Origin: Tomocerus qinae
Lineage: Eukaryota; Arthropoda; Collembola; Entomobryomorpha; Tomoceridae
DNA length: 64,000 nucleotides
Assembly (NCBI GenBank): GCA_020055645.1
Contig: CM034547.1
Coordinates: 36,462,909 to 36,526,908, forward strand
Reading direction: 5' to 3'
Shown here: in pieces, positions 38,401-51,379 of the stretch
Numbering within the stretch: position 1 is the stretch's first letter
Layout: each line of letters starts with the position of its first letter
The notes under the pieces: model-generated
Seen by the model: only the letters and a program-made list of their open reading frames with translations
What the model was told of the DNA's origin: nothing
Databases searched by the model: none
Made by a program: the position numbers and the translations under genes

Positions 38401-41400
38401 AGTTATAGCTAACATATACTTATTTACTTATTGAGTATTTTCTAGAGGTATACCCAACTACATAGCTACCTCGTATCTCTCAAAGTGTTATTATATCGTG
38501 AATCCCTTCCTATAGACGACATGCTAAACCTCAATTGTCAGTTTTCACTGTGAATATCATCCTCCGAGCATTTATCTCCTCCTACAATCATAGACACGAC
38601 ATCCCGCAACGCTTCACACATTTTCGAAAATTGGCCAGAGCTACGGTTCACTTCTAAATTATTAATGTCTCGCTAAGTAGATACATGACCGACATGAAAA
38701 TACTTGGAAATAATTTTTTGTAGGATCAACCGTCTTCTGATGAATTTTGTTGGAAATAATTATTCTATTTTAATTAGAATTTAGGTGCTACCTTTTTTGC
38801 TTCCAGTATTTTGACGGAAATAATTTTCATAATTTGTATGTTGTATTCGTAGGAATTACTGATAAATAGTATTACCTACAATTATCATTCATAAGACAGG
38901 ATTTGGTAGCGATTTCCAATGAAATGCATTAACAGTGCAGATGTAAGCATTAAAATAGACAGATAGGTAGTTTAGTATTTAAATGCAGTAGCATGAAAGT
39001 ATGAACATGTAGATTGTAATAAGTGCTATTGTTGGCTTATGTTTTCTTGCAAGCGTTTCTTTATTTCAAATTAAGAGCTTGGGAAGGATGGCACGGGGCA
39101 GATTTAGTGTCAGACAGCAGAGGGGAAATCAGGAGATATATGAGCATGTGGAATGTGTAGAGCACTGTATATCTCGAGTGTAATGTTGTACTTCTGTCTT
39201 GGTGCCTTGTGTTTCTATATCGAAAATGGCCTTTTACTCTCAGATTTGGTTGTTTTGGTGGAAAAGCGCATATCAAGCATCTGGTCCGTTACTTGAGACG
39301 CTCAACCATATGCTTCCTTTTCAACAGACGCAGAAGAGTGCACAAGATTCATATAGCACAGTTCCATCGCAATTAGAAATACAAGCATAAGTACATCGGG
39401 TAATACCTAAATAAATCCAATAAGGGAGGAAATAATTTTTCTGAGTTTGGTGAGAGAATTTTGAGTCTCCCTAGAGTTTTGCTTGGGTTCCTTTTATAGT
39501 TTGACTTTTAAGATTTTATTTTCCGAAGAATCTCCGGCCAGACAGACTCGACGACTTGACTCCTAGTCAGTCACAGAAAACCTCGTTAATACAAAAAATG
39601 TCTTAAGAAATTAACATTCTGATCCCTTCTATTCATTATGCCTAAGTAATACCAATACGTTGGCCTTGTAGGATAGAATATTATATTATAAACTAGTGTA
39701 CTATAAAATATATACTTAAGCACGTTTGGGAGATAATGCATTTCTTAAATATTTAGCTAATGGTAGACACAAAATATTTGATTTTCTATTCGATGAATTG
39801 AAAACAAGAATAAAATAGAATAAAGAAGAGGATGAAGTAAAGTAATTCATCAGCTTTGGATTAGTTAGGTGTGTTTTGAAGGTTGAGCTTTAGAATGCCT
39901 TGCCTGTACAGATCAACATTGTACTAGGAAATAAGTATAGGAACTTCCGTAGTCAGATAACGTTATTTTGTATTTCTTTGACCTTCTCGGATGTATTGGA
40001 GGCATTATAATGTTTTCTCTGAAAATCAGAAATTTTTGATAGGGAAAGAGAGTTTTTATATTTTTTGATCCGCATCCACCTGGGTTGGATCTGGTTCGTC
40101 CTTATCACGTTCTCTTGTGAGGTGAAGTTTATAAGTTTCTCACCTGCTCTCTGCTTCACTTTTACTCTTCGTACTCTACTTAGGGAGGATTTTTTGTTTC
40201 TTTGATAGGATTTCCGATTTCCCTATTTTCATCTATTGAGAATCGAGCCGATCACCTATTCAGATTCAGATAGGCTGGAGTTGAAATGAAATATTATAAA
40301 AAAGCGAAAATTGCCAGGCGTGAACGATTTGGACATGTAACACAACAGGAGCGAAGTACCAACGAACAACCCTCTTTTTTGATGATTCCTCTCTATTTTT
40401 TTATATTCAAAGAGTAAATTTGGGGTTTGGAATCATACCGAATGGAGGTGCGTTAAAGAAATATACATACGAATGAGACTTTCATGTAAAGAATGATATT
40501 TTTTATATCGACTTTTTATTTTATTCCTCCTGTTTTATGGAAAGTTTCATTTGTTATGCAGTACAAGGTACATAGTATAAGTATTAGCTCTGGTCTGACT
40601 GACTGGTTTGCTTCACTTTATTATGTTAAGCATATCTGTTGGCAGTTAGTCTAGGTGCGCCTTGTCTATTATATTATGTCATCATTGTTAGATATCCCGG
40701 AAAGGGTCAGAGAGGTAGGAGACAAATGCTGAATAGGATTCATGCATATTCCTGAAATCAGGCAGTACTTATGATAATAATAGTGTTCACTAGATATATG
40801 AAGGTGCCTTATACGGATAGCTTTGCTTACCAATCTGAGATTTGCCTTTGAGGAGAGGTGCTCGCCGCATGACAAAATCTTTGATTAAGCATGACAGCCA
40901 GTTTTATTATGCAACCCTTAGAGAGATGTTTGGTTGGTAGAGAGCTGAACTGATGGAAACCGTATGTTTTAAATCCTCCTTTTTTACCCAAAACGAACGA
41001 AACGATAATAACTAACGACCTCACCCAAACAGCTCTATATGCATAAATGTTCGCTTTGCATTGCAATACTTGACTGTTATGCTTTAGACAGAATATTTTA
41101 TTGCAGTGTAAAGCACCGAAAGGGGGAAATGTGGAACTGCATTCCATGTGTGTACTGACAAATGTACATATGCATGATATTTATTCACTTTATTGAGAAA
41201 TCCTTCCTTCGACATCGACATTTGTTTGATCATTTCACGTCTGATCGACAGACGCAGCTGAATCTCATGCAGAAGAGAAAGGGTAGCTCCAACACTTTTA
41301 CTAATAGCTGCACATATAAACCGACTATTATCTCTACATATAAAATCATAATAGGCTATGGATTAGTCCTATATAAACGTAACTTGACTACCTCAATACA

Positions 41401-44400
41401 AAACGAAAATAAAATATTACAGTAGCTATAAAAGCATATGCTTTACACAGAGCTTCGTGTAATTTTCAATGTAATATGAGATATAATGTATTGTATATTC
41501 ATTTTAAATAGAATCCCCAACAATGGCATTAATAGTGTGTGCAAAGTGTGCATAAAGTCATTCATGATAGAACAGACACCCATTTGTGATCATCATTACC
41601 ATTTCTCAGTGAAAATTAAAGGGTGGAAAAACTGCATCGTAGTACCAATTAGACATACCCATAATCATGCTATGAGCAAAACCATTTGCTTACCAAACTG
41701 TTTACGTTGTGACACGTTTTCGATTTACGTACAAATGTTACGCCATAATGTAAGCCAACGTACTTTCTGATCAAAGTTTGCCAATAGATGCAAAATATAG
41801 TACTCTAAAGATAACTTGGCCAATAATTTAGTGAATGGAAAGGAGAGACATTAAGTAGACTCGTGATGAAAGAGACTGCAGTTCTATGTAATATAGAGAA
41901 TGTTACACTATTTCTTTTCGAATGGACGTAGATCATAGCCGAAGCGCACCTATGGATATTTTATTTATTTAAAGTAACATAACAATGAGACTTGCAGCCT
42001 AAATATGATGTTATATACTGCTAAGGATGAAAAGGGCCAATATGAAAACAATAAGTAGAAATACGTAAGTAGTTGAACCACTTACTACTTAGTGCAAACT
42101 TTGTACTTGCATGTGGCATATGAGATATATTATATTAGGAACAATAGTGTGAAATGTTTAGAAGGGAAAATGAGATGTATTATGGAAATCATTTGATAAT
42201 GCACACTAAGTGACTGTGTACCTGAACGGATGCAAACAATGAATGGCAGATAAAATAAGAACAACACTGAAATGGACTACCGTGGTAAATTAACAGTGTA
42301 TGCAATCGTACAAGTAGAATTAGTTATTTATACTGTGCAAGTTTTTAGATTTCCTAAGGATGAGAATGACATGAGTTACATTGTTATTGGGAGAAGGTAG
42401 GTCCTAAGTGATACATCCCTACCCAAAATGACTAAAGTGCCAAGGCAAGTAAAGATCGAAGATATAGAAAAATCTAGTTTGAGTTTTGGTAAGGCAAGCA
42501 AGGAATCAAGGAATAACAGAGCACAAGTGTACGAAACAATAACAAGGTATCCATGCATTGTGCACTAATAGCAATCTGAATGTAATCGGTAGGAAAAGAA
42601 AAGTTTGGGGAATAGCATTAGGGATGATGAAATCATCATGGACAATGTTAGTTAAATATAAAACAATGTATGCCTATGTGCAATGCGATTAGAATGAGGT
42701 TAATGTGATTTTAATGGCTATTGAAAAATTCCAAAAACATGACAGAAAAAGTGAGAAGTTGCTCTCCGTAGTTAGCAGACAAGAAGTATAAATAGTAGAA
42801 TAGACAGGTTGATATAAGTTATATTGTCTTATAACTCATATTAAAAGGAGTATTAAACCATTTATATTTATTGTAGTTAGCATCTATCTAATTGTAATGT
42901 AAGTAAAGCACAAGCTGCCATGTCAGCCGTACAACAGGAGCCATCCTAGCCAATCTAAGAAAGGAAGCAGTAGCAATAAGTGGAGTAGTTGGCATTAGAT
43001 GAGTGTAGGAAGAATAAGCAAAAAGGACAATGAAAAGAAATTATATCTGTGAAAATGTAAGTGCTTACAAGCATGGTTCTTATAATTGTGTCTTCTATTA
43101 CACGTTCCGTAGAGTAGAGCATTAGTCTTTTTGTCAGTTAGCTCAGTGTATAGGGAGTGATGTCTACTATCAATTTCTACTGTTGGATAATATGAAAAAT
43201 GTGACGTGTGATGAGGAAACGTGTGTATAAAAGTACCTAAGTGAGAATGGTTGGTTATCGTTTGTAGGATAGAGTAAGGATGGATGGGTTGCGTTACGAT
43301 GAGATGATTTAGGCTCAAGTTTGACTTGACTTGTGTAAAGTTTGAGTTGTGTTCGTCGTCGATGTAGATTGATGAGTTTGTTGGCGTCATTTCAAGGAAT
43401 GCAGTCATCTTGTGATTTCTTCCCCTCAATTTGATTCATTACCATTCGAAACTCTTCTGTTGTGTTCTATTGCTCTCATTGCTTTATTATGTCTAAGCAA
43501 TCAACATCTGCCCCTCTATATAGAGCGTCTTCTACTCCTCCCTCCGTCATTTCCTCTTCTGGATCATTTTATACGCAGCGAATATATTTTTATCACATTT
43601 ATATAGCTATATAGCAAAAGAAGGTCCTTTGCTCAACATTCGTCATTTCTTTTGCATAATAGTAATTGTATCCAGCACACTTAGATATAAATAACACTGT
43701 AGTATGTATGTCGAACATTCAATCATGTACTCCGTAAATATCTTGGGAAGGATTTTTTATCTTATTTGTATTCTGCCGTGATCTACTTGTAACATTATTA
43801 GTATTGGTAGTGCGGTATGAGTAACTGCGTAATCTTTGAGAATCGTTTATAAGAACATATTTGTAAGCAACTTATTAGACAGCAGACTTTTCTATTGTGT
43901 TTCTTGTACATCCTGTCCTGTATTCTGTGTATATTGATGGAATCTTTTCTGTTGTATTTGGCAAACAAATGAAAGTTTTTCTGCATTTTTAGGCCGGGAG
44001 AGGGTCTGTGTAGATATATGCGAACACATTCCTCATGTCGGTTGTCTGATAGACGAGGAGGATGAATCTCTTAGCTATGTGATGTTACAGTGAGCATGTA
44101 CATCATAGAAATGCACTTGCTCTCATCTCATTCGTATGGAACTGATATTGTTCCAGTCTCTTTCGACTTTTTCGTCAAATGTAATTGAAATTTTCCCCAG
44201 TGATATGATAACACTTCGCATTCTATTATAGTCGTTCTCTGAACGAACACTCTCCTACCTATCAACCATCAATCAATCATTCCCATCGGCTCCATCCCAT
44301 CACATCACACAGAAGCAGCAACGCCTTGGAAATTGTCATTTTCCTCTCCCGATGATATACTCACACAATAATAGAAAACAGTTCAGTCAATATTTAGAAT

Positions 44401-47400
44401 AAACTACACAACTATTACTCTACCTATCTTATGCATAAACTATACTTAGTATATACCATTAAGTGCGATTACATATTAGGAAGGGTATACTGTACGATTC
44501 TTTTTGAACTGGTTAAAGATGAAAGATGTGCTATATTAGTACCTACTCACTGATTAGTACAGTTTGGTTGGTTTTAGTACGTAGTTGCATATGATAATAA
44601 GTAATTACGAGAGATCTACTCTAGTGTCACATATATCCTTTACTGTTTGGATAAGAAGGGAGATATGCTATGTAGAGCTAAGTATAGTGAAGGAACATGA
44701 AACTAAATGAGATTTCTATTGATGAGATGCGAGTTGGATGGAGAAGAACATGATAGTAAAGTAAGTCATGAAAGTGAGTGAATAAATAGCTTTGTTATTA
44801 CTTGTCTGTTGTTATTTGGCAGTTGAGCATCCGTCCTGCCTAATCCTGAGGTAAAAATAGCATATTTATAATCAACGGAGTAAATTGACGTTCGCTTAGC
44901 ATCTCTGTTCTAGTACATGTACAATATTCATATTAGTCAGGGCATTAAATACTCAGTCAGTTAAGTTGCTCTCAATTTTCTATTATTGGTACTGTACTAT
45001 TTACTTAATGTGCTTATTGTTCCTATCTAATCAATGGGAAAGAAATGACTTCCTTTTCTCATCTCATTTTCTATTGGGCTTATTCTGTCTTTCTTGGCTC
45101 TCGTACTCAACATGATGACGCAATGGAGGAGGCTTTATTGTATTCCTTGACATTTTGCTCATCTAATAATTGTTCAATGTTGGATCACACAAATAAAGAG
45201 ATTTGAAAAACATGGCGAGTAAAGTGAAACGGAGATACTATTAGGGAAGACGGAAAAAATAAGTAAGACAAGGCGACGCAAATCGAACAGACAAAAGCTG
45301 AAGTTACCTTGAGACAAGCTCCATTCAATCAAGTCTAAACTAGAAACTATTATGATATGATTGTTTGAGAAGAAGAGCGTACGTAGCAGGAGCTCTTTAT
45401 GTAAAATTTCCCGAGAAAAATTAGATTTTGATGATGGATTTGGATACTAACGAGTCTGAAATGAAATGAAAGTCCCGTAATGGTCCTTGAGCTTTGTTTG
45501 ACGAGAGACTTAATGGAGGGCAATGTTTGAGTTTCCTATAATAATTTCTTCATATCAGGTGTACACCTCCTCTATTATTATTATCATTCAAATAATAAGA
45601 ATAGAAGCGAAAATAAGGCAAAGTAAGTGTTTACTCTCTGAGTCACTATTATACCTTCTGTATAGTTATAGCATAAAAGAAGCATATTACTATTATGTAG
45701 TTGAGAGTTTGCCTACCCCAAACTACTATAACCTACCTCATTTATATCTTTGTAATTGTATATGGTATTGGAATGGAAATTGAAGCTTGTAAGTATGTTC
45801 TCGCTTCTTGGGATATGAAATTATAGATTCCTAACATAATTCAGGTAGTGTTGAATTTATAAGAGGAAAGGTCTTTAGTACTAAGTAAATGCTGGGAACT
45901 GTGTGGTGAGGTGGGCTAAGGTTAAATGAAATAATGTGTATCTAGCCAGTAAGGTTAGGTTGGGTTAGGTAAGGTAAGGAGAACTGCCTTGAGAAAAGAC
46001 TTGAAGTGGATTGAATTGGATGGGACGTTGCTGGGATGGGATATAAACAAACGCAGGAGAAGAACATCAAAAGTTTTTGATGTGAGAAATGACTTTTTTC
46101 ATGTGATCAGATTGTAGAGTGTCTTGTCTAGAATGTACTCTCTCGGGTCGGGATGATGATCGTTTTCCTTGCTCGCCTACTTAGATCCCTGTCTATTAAA
46201 TAGTCACGGAGGGACGTTATGGAGTTACTGAAGAAGTGAGCTTTGAGATGAAGCAAGTTGAGACAAATCAAGGGAGTTGATATTATTGTGCACTGGCTAG
46301 TTAGTGCAGACTGTCTTGACTGGGAATTGGAAGAACAGAGAAATGAAAAAGAAGTCAAAAGAAAGACAATCAAAGATTTCAGGTCAGGATTCAAGTTAAG
46401 AGGGGAACACCTATGGCTTTATGGCGACACGATTCTTGCCTTTTTCCCATTCTCCTCTCGACTCGTCCTCGCTTATAAAAGATTGGGACCTTTTTATTTC
46501 TCAGTATTTTTTCATCTCTTTTATACTTTACATCGATTTGACAATATAACACACACCCACCCACCCGCATTACCAGCTTAAGCATTTCAGATTACTTTGT
46601 TTGTGTGGGATGCTCGGACGATAAACATTCTACTTACCTATTCTGACTATCATTTCCACCGGCTTAGCTTAATGCACTAGAGATTCTTGGAATGAAGCAA
46701 TAATGTAAAGCACTAAAATCTCGTACTAAAACTACTTAATAGGGACGCTCCAGTCCGCATAAAATACAATAAAACGGAACGATATGATATGATAGGTAGG
46801 GAATAGATGTAAGTGACATAAAATAATGTAGCAATACAAGATGAGGTTTGTAGATACGTATTCATGGATCACTTTGGATAAAAAGTGGACTCTCGTAATA
46901 ACATTTATAGCAGTACTCTCTATGTACATAGAAAGTAAAAGCTTTATTACGATTCCTTTTATCACGATTTATCTTTGAACCCGATGTGAATTGCTTTTTG
47001 TGTACGTCTGCATATGTAATAGGTAAATAAGATGAGGAATTTTATTATTTATTTATATGTTTTAACTGCTTACTCACATTGGTGTCCCTACTATGTCTAA
47101 GTTATTTAACTAGCTCACGGATGTATTTATAGACGAGACATGAGACTCACCTCGACATTCACGTATGAAAGACTGTAAAATTATAATTGTGTCTGCATAC
47201 ATTATTTTATTATTTAAGATGTTATGTGACTTATGTTATGTAAAAGTGACATACCTATAGAAGACGCGATAGGAAGATGGGTCGACGAGGGTCGGAACCT
47301 TTCTTTCCCATTTTATTTTATTTTTATGCTCTTTATTTTTTATCATGGAGTGAGCGACGGGCATTGGCTTTCTTTACGTTTGCATTTGCATTGACTGTAA

Positions 47401-50400
47401 ACTTTACCTCCTTCGTTTATAACATAAATAGGGATTTATACAACAATATGTTATGTGCATTATTGAAGGAGGGCTATAATTATAATACGGGGAGATAGTG
47501 AATGGCAGTCTGTAGAAACTTTTACGTTTATGAGTGGAAAAAGTGGAACTTGTCCTGCAATGCAATTGCAGCTCATCTGAAGCCAACAGAGTGCCCGCAG
47601 TTTCTATCGGTGCTCTCCATTGTGTACAATACTGAGTTTAAATATAGATATTTATACACGGCGTATAGGTTGTTTTAATATATTCAATGTTTTGTCCCGC
47701 TCTCAGTTGAGTTGACGTCCTGAGGAGATTAAATGACTTGGTGAACTTGTGTAAAGGTGTAGGTTTCTTATTTTTGGACACTTTTGAGTTCACTTAGAGA
47801 TGTTTGCTAAGGCACTCGTGGGGTGTCTCATTATTGCCGAAACAGTATGCTCTGTGTTTTCTTAGTTGAGTTAAGTCACTAAAGTTACCTTCCTACAATC
47901 TTCTCACTGTTTCACTTCTTTTAGCCACGATACTTTTTTATGGTATGACATAATTTATGAAGCGTGTGATTGAAACTGGTAAATTTTTATTTTCCCTACC
48001 ACCTCCATTATGTTTCTGTACATCTCTATATGGCGGGCTTGGACTTGCTGAGATCCCCCATGCTGCTACTATTGGCCATTAGAACTTTAACCAGTCAAAT
48101 AAAGCCACATTGAAATGGCTCTTCATTTTTCATGTAATTAAAAATCAGGCTTCTCCTGCCTGACAGTTTCTTGATATGATTTACTTTATGGCACGCACTC
48201 TTTACCGACTGGAAGTTGCTTTAAGTCGAATTGGACTCTTAAAATCTTTACTAAACTTGTAAAATTAAATTTCTGTTGTAAACCAGAATTTGTTAAGCAT
48301 CAAGTTTCAGCGTGTGTTTACATGAATGAATTCCAATTAAAGATTTGAAGGTTATGTAAGCAAGAAGTGTACACAATGCTGGAATTACGTACAAGTTTTT
48401 ACGTTTTATAGCCAGTGTTTTATATTTCGTAGAAATCCATGAAAAAAAGGCCAATAAATAAGTAAAGGGTCGTTTTGGAGTTAGGTTTTGTCATCCGATT
48501 ACAAATGCTAAAGTTAATTGGTACAAAAATTCACCATTTTGTGGAATGAAAGAAGAAGTTAGGGTTTGTGAGTGGAGCACCAATAATTCCTTGACATTAA
48601 TAGCGACAGAGATATAATAGAAAATTGAAGAGAATTATTAGTGGATGTTGTTAGAGGCTCTAAATTTTTTACCATTTACAACAGTCGAGCCGTATTTTAT
48701 ATTTCGAGGAAAAATCAGATTTCCCCTTTAGGTTTTATTGGAATTTTACATCCAAAAAAATCAAGTTGTTTGTCAGTGTCCCCATGTGTCCTGCTCCGTC
48801 TTGTCCTTATCCTTTCTTCAACATTACCTAGAAAGTTACTCGCGTTGTACAACATTATTATTGCTCTGTTCTGCATACTACTACTATTTACAGTCCTCAG
48901 AGTTGAGAGATAGCTAATAGCCACGACAGATCCTATCTCCCATACAGCATTGCAATAACAATTATATAACATCACAGAAAGATAACACAACCATAGTCCG
49001 TTTCTATATGCAGTAAAGTTTGGAGAAATAATTGTAAGTGAAGTTATGGCAAACTTTGCTTATGAATGTAACTCATTATGGAGGTTAAAATGGAAGCCAT
49101 GTTAGGAAGTGAGTGGAAATGCATAGTACTGATAGTGGGGAAGAGATAGTGAAACAGAAGCTATAGGCCAGAGAGAAGAAGGGAAATATCACCTACAAGA
49201 CATAAAGAGTTGAGTCTTTTGGGGCAAAGATAGCCGAGCTCACACATGTACATACAGTAGGTGCAATTTGGTGTTTACAGGAGTCTGGTATTAAGGGGGT
49301 AAAAAATACTCTGAAAAAATTGAGGGTTGTCTCGAGAAAAAAACGATAAAAAGGCTTGGGTGAATTAACCCTTGTTGATGTTGCATCTGTGTGAGTGAGT
49401 GGATCGGAAGGAGTGAGTGCATGTGCCAGACACGCGTCTCTATTCATCTCCTTCTCTCCAGACGGGACTTCGGATCCAGTTCTCCTTACTTCCACCTATT
49501 TATACGTAGTTAGTGAGGTACGATATCAGGACTCCACTCAATCCCACCGAATAATGAAATGAATCCTTTGGCTTTCTCTAGATACGAACTCTTTAGGAAT
49601 GAATGGGGTGAACTGGATGTCGACTAATGCATGCTACATGTGCATGACACACTCCTTTACTTTACGTAATCAGCCACTTTACCTTGCCCACATAAATAGA
49701 ATACCTTCACTCTACACACGCTCCTTTATCTTCCTCTACATGCGACCATTCTACTTTTGCCCATTCAACTCTCTCAATTTCAATTCAACTTAACCAAAAA
49801 GGGATAAATCACAAGAAAAGGGTCCTTACACACAATTATAATGATATAAATCCTGAATAAAACTAATATTCTGAGTAAAGATGTTTTTTGAGTCCTTTTA
49901 CATTCTACACGGAGAGTTTACACTATTATATCACAAAAGCTTTTAGTGCCATTATTACTTAATTTGTAAGTACCTAAGCAATACACTACATTTTACACAT
50001 TTCTGGAAAAGGAAGAAATTGAATAAAGCCATGTAGTTTGCACAAAGAAGTTGATGCCTTTTCTTAACTTGATCTCTAGTAATACCTTCATTGTTATGTG
50101 ATGCACATGTTTACATTAATGTAGGGACTTGAAATAGGCACGGGCTTCTTTTGAAAATCTAAGACCATCTTACAATGTAGATTATGGTATTGTTGAAATT
50201 CTTTCGGAATACAAAAAATTGTGTATCACAGTTTGAAAGAGCATACGTTAGTACAATCATATTCAAGAAGATATTAAAGATGCAATTCGTACTTTGTGTG
50301 TGAAAAATGTACCGAATGTGATGTATAGCTATAAGAAGTTGTTGAAGCATTCTAATGCAGAGAAATTGATCTTGTTTTGTGTAATTTGTTATTGCAGTCG

Positions 50401-51379
50401 GGGCCAGAAAACGATTTAAGCGAGGAGGAGGACGATGACTCCCGGATCTCTAATAACTCTCGGACAGAGCAGCCAATCAAACCCTCTATTGATCCTGAGG
50501 TTCTTGCCAGACTCAAGCAGGTAACATGTCTTCCTCACTGCATCTTATGCACTTACACTACATAGGCGAATAAACTTGTAACAGAACTGTACTTGTACGT
50601 GTGTGCAGTGCATTGTAATATGGTAATGTGCAATCAAATAAGCCTGTTCTTGACTGGGCACGCTTCATTCTACATTCTGCAGTCATTGCATATTATATAC
50701 GTTTGGGCTATTTACCTTTTTACAACAATAATCTGCATTGCACTCTCAAACACGACGAGCAAATGCAATAAGTCTTAGCTGAAGTAGATGAGTAAACTTC
50801 GGCAAATATTACTGTATTACTAGTGTTTGCATGTATAACAGCAAGACTTTTCTTACCAATGCAACAACGTGCTCATCGTATTCGAAATAGAATACTAATT
50901 AGATATTGATTAGAATTCGAACTAAAATTTTTACTTCGTAATAGACAAAATGAGTCTCCGTAACACCTATATTAAACTATGTGATTAGATTTTAATCCGA
51001 GGTAATAATTTGACAGCATGGAGTGCCATTTGGGCAAGAAGACTTAGAGCGACAATTTCCTTTATTCTTTCCACCGCATATGATGGCTTCTCACTTGGCA
51101 GCGGCGGCTGCCGCAGTAAAGCAAGAAGACATGGTGCACAGAGTAAGTTTCACAATTTGTATCTGAATCAATTGATATGGATGAGTTGGTGGTGGAGAGT
51201 GATTACTTAGCTGAGCTCAGGTGACTTTTCCTGGTTTTTCACAGGAGAGATCTCCTCCACTTCGCTACACGGCTGAAGAAACACTTCCTGCTAATCAGAC
51301 GCTTACGCCAGCCTCTGACTCATCTACCTCGTCCACATCTTCTCAGCAGACCTGGAGTTTCGAAGAGCAGTTCAAACAG
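26410..51379 (+). CDS. dri: ARID3-family transcription factor (retained/dead ringer), N-terminal exons
   Basis: DNA-binding developmental regulator. Exons 26410-26445 (proposed first), 50398-50520, 51017-51142 and 51245-51379 are all phase 0, encoding the first 140 residues. The three downstream exons are well supported. They read an acidic run DLSEEEDDD, HGVPFGQEDLERQFPLFFPP, a six-alanine tract (HLAAAAAAVKQED), and an S/T-rich stretch ending in WSFEEQFKQ, the hallmark start of the extended ARID region in Dri/ARID3. The next exon should continue with the ARID domain and is beyond the window. The first exon reads MENHESDIEGSL, then a GTAAGC donor; it has G at -3 and +4, the right phase and a promoter-like block upstream, but rests on 12 codons only. 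The gene therefore spans over 37 kb here, with introns of 23,952, 496, 102 and more than 12,600 bp. Confidence 0.8.
26446..50397 (+). other. Giant intron 1 of the ARID3 homologue (or its 5' flank)
   Basis: About 24 kb without a supported gene on either strand. The longest open frame (42995-43429, minus) does not resemble a protein. No tRNA-like cloverleaf or transposon termini were recognised. A CAG/GTATAA juxtaposition at 28951-28956 is a possible recursive splice point. TTAGG-like words occur at 45953-45980. Probably holds cis-regulatory elements, which cannot be delimited without comparison. If the proposed first exon is wrong, this is upstream sequence instead. Confidence 0.55.
45953..45980. 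repeat. Short degenerate TTAGG/TAAGG tract
   Basis: Words GGTTAGGT, GGGTTAGGT and AAGGTAAGG in 28 bp resemble the insect telomere unit TTAGG but are not a regular array. A two-unit match (GGTTAGGTTAGG) also occurs near 32349. Confidence 0.4.

Noticed and set aside
42995-43429. 144-codon open frame, minus strand
   Set aside because: Longest frame in the big intron, but rich in H, T, N and Y, no family resemblance, no clear start; looks like chance.
45953-45980. Interstitial telomere array
   Set aside because: Only a few irregular TTAGG/TAAGG words; such words are frequent in insect genomes.
46258-46581. 107-codon open frame with a TATAAAAG nearby
   Set aside because: Composition is mixed but no recognisable motif, and it overlaps an unrelated open frame on the other strand.
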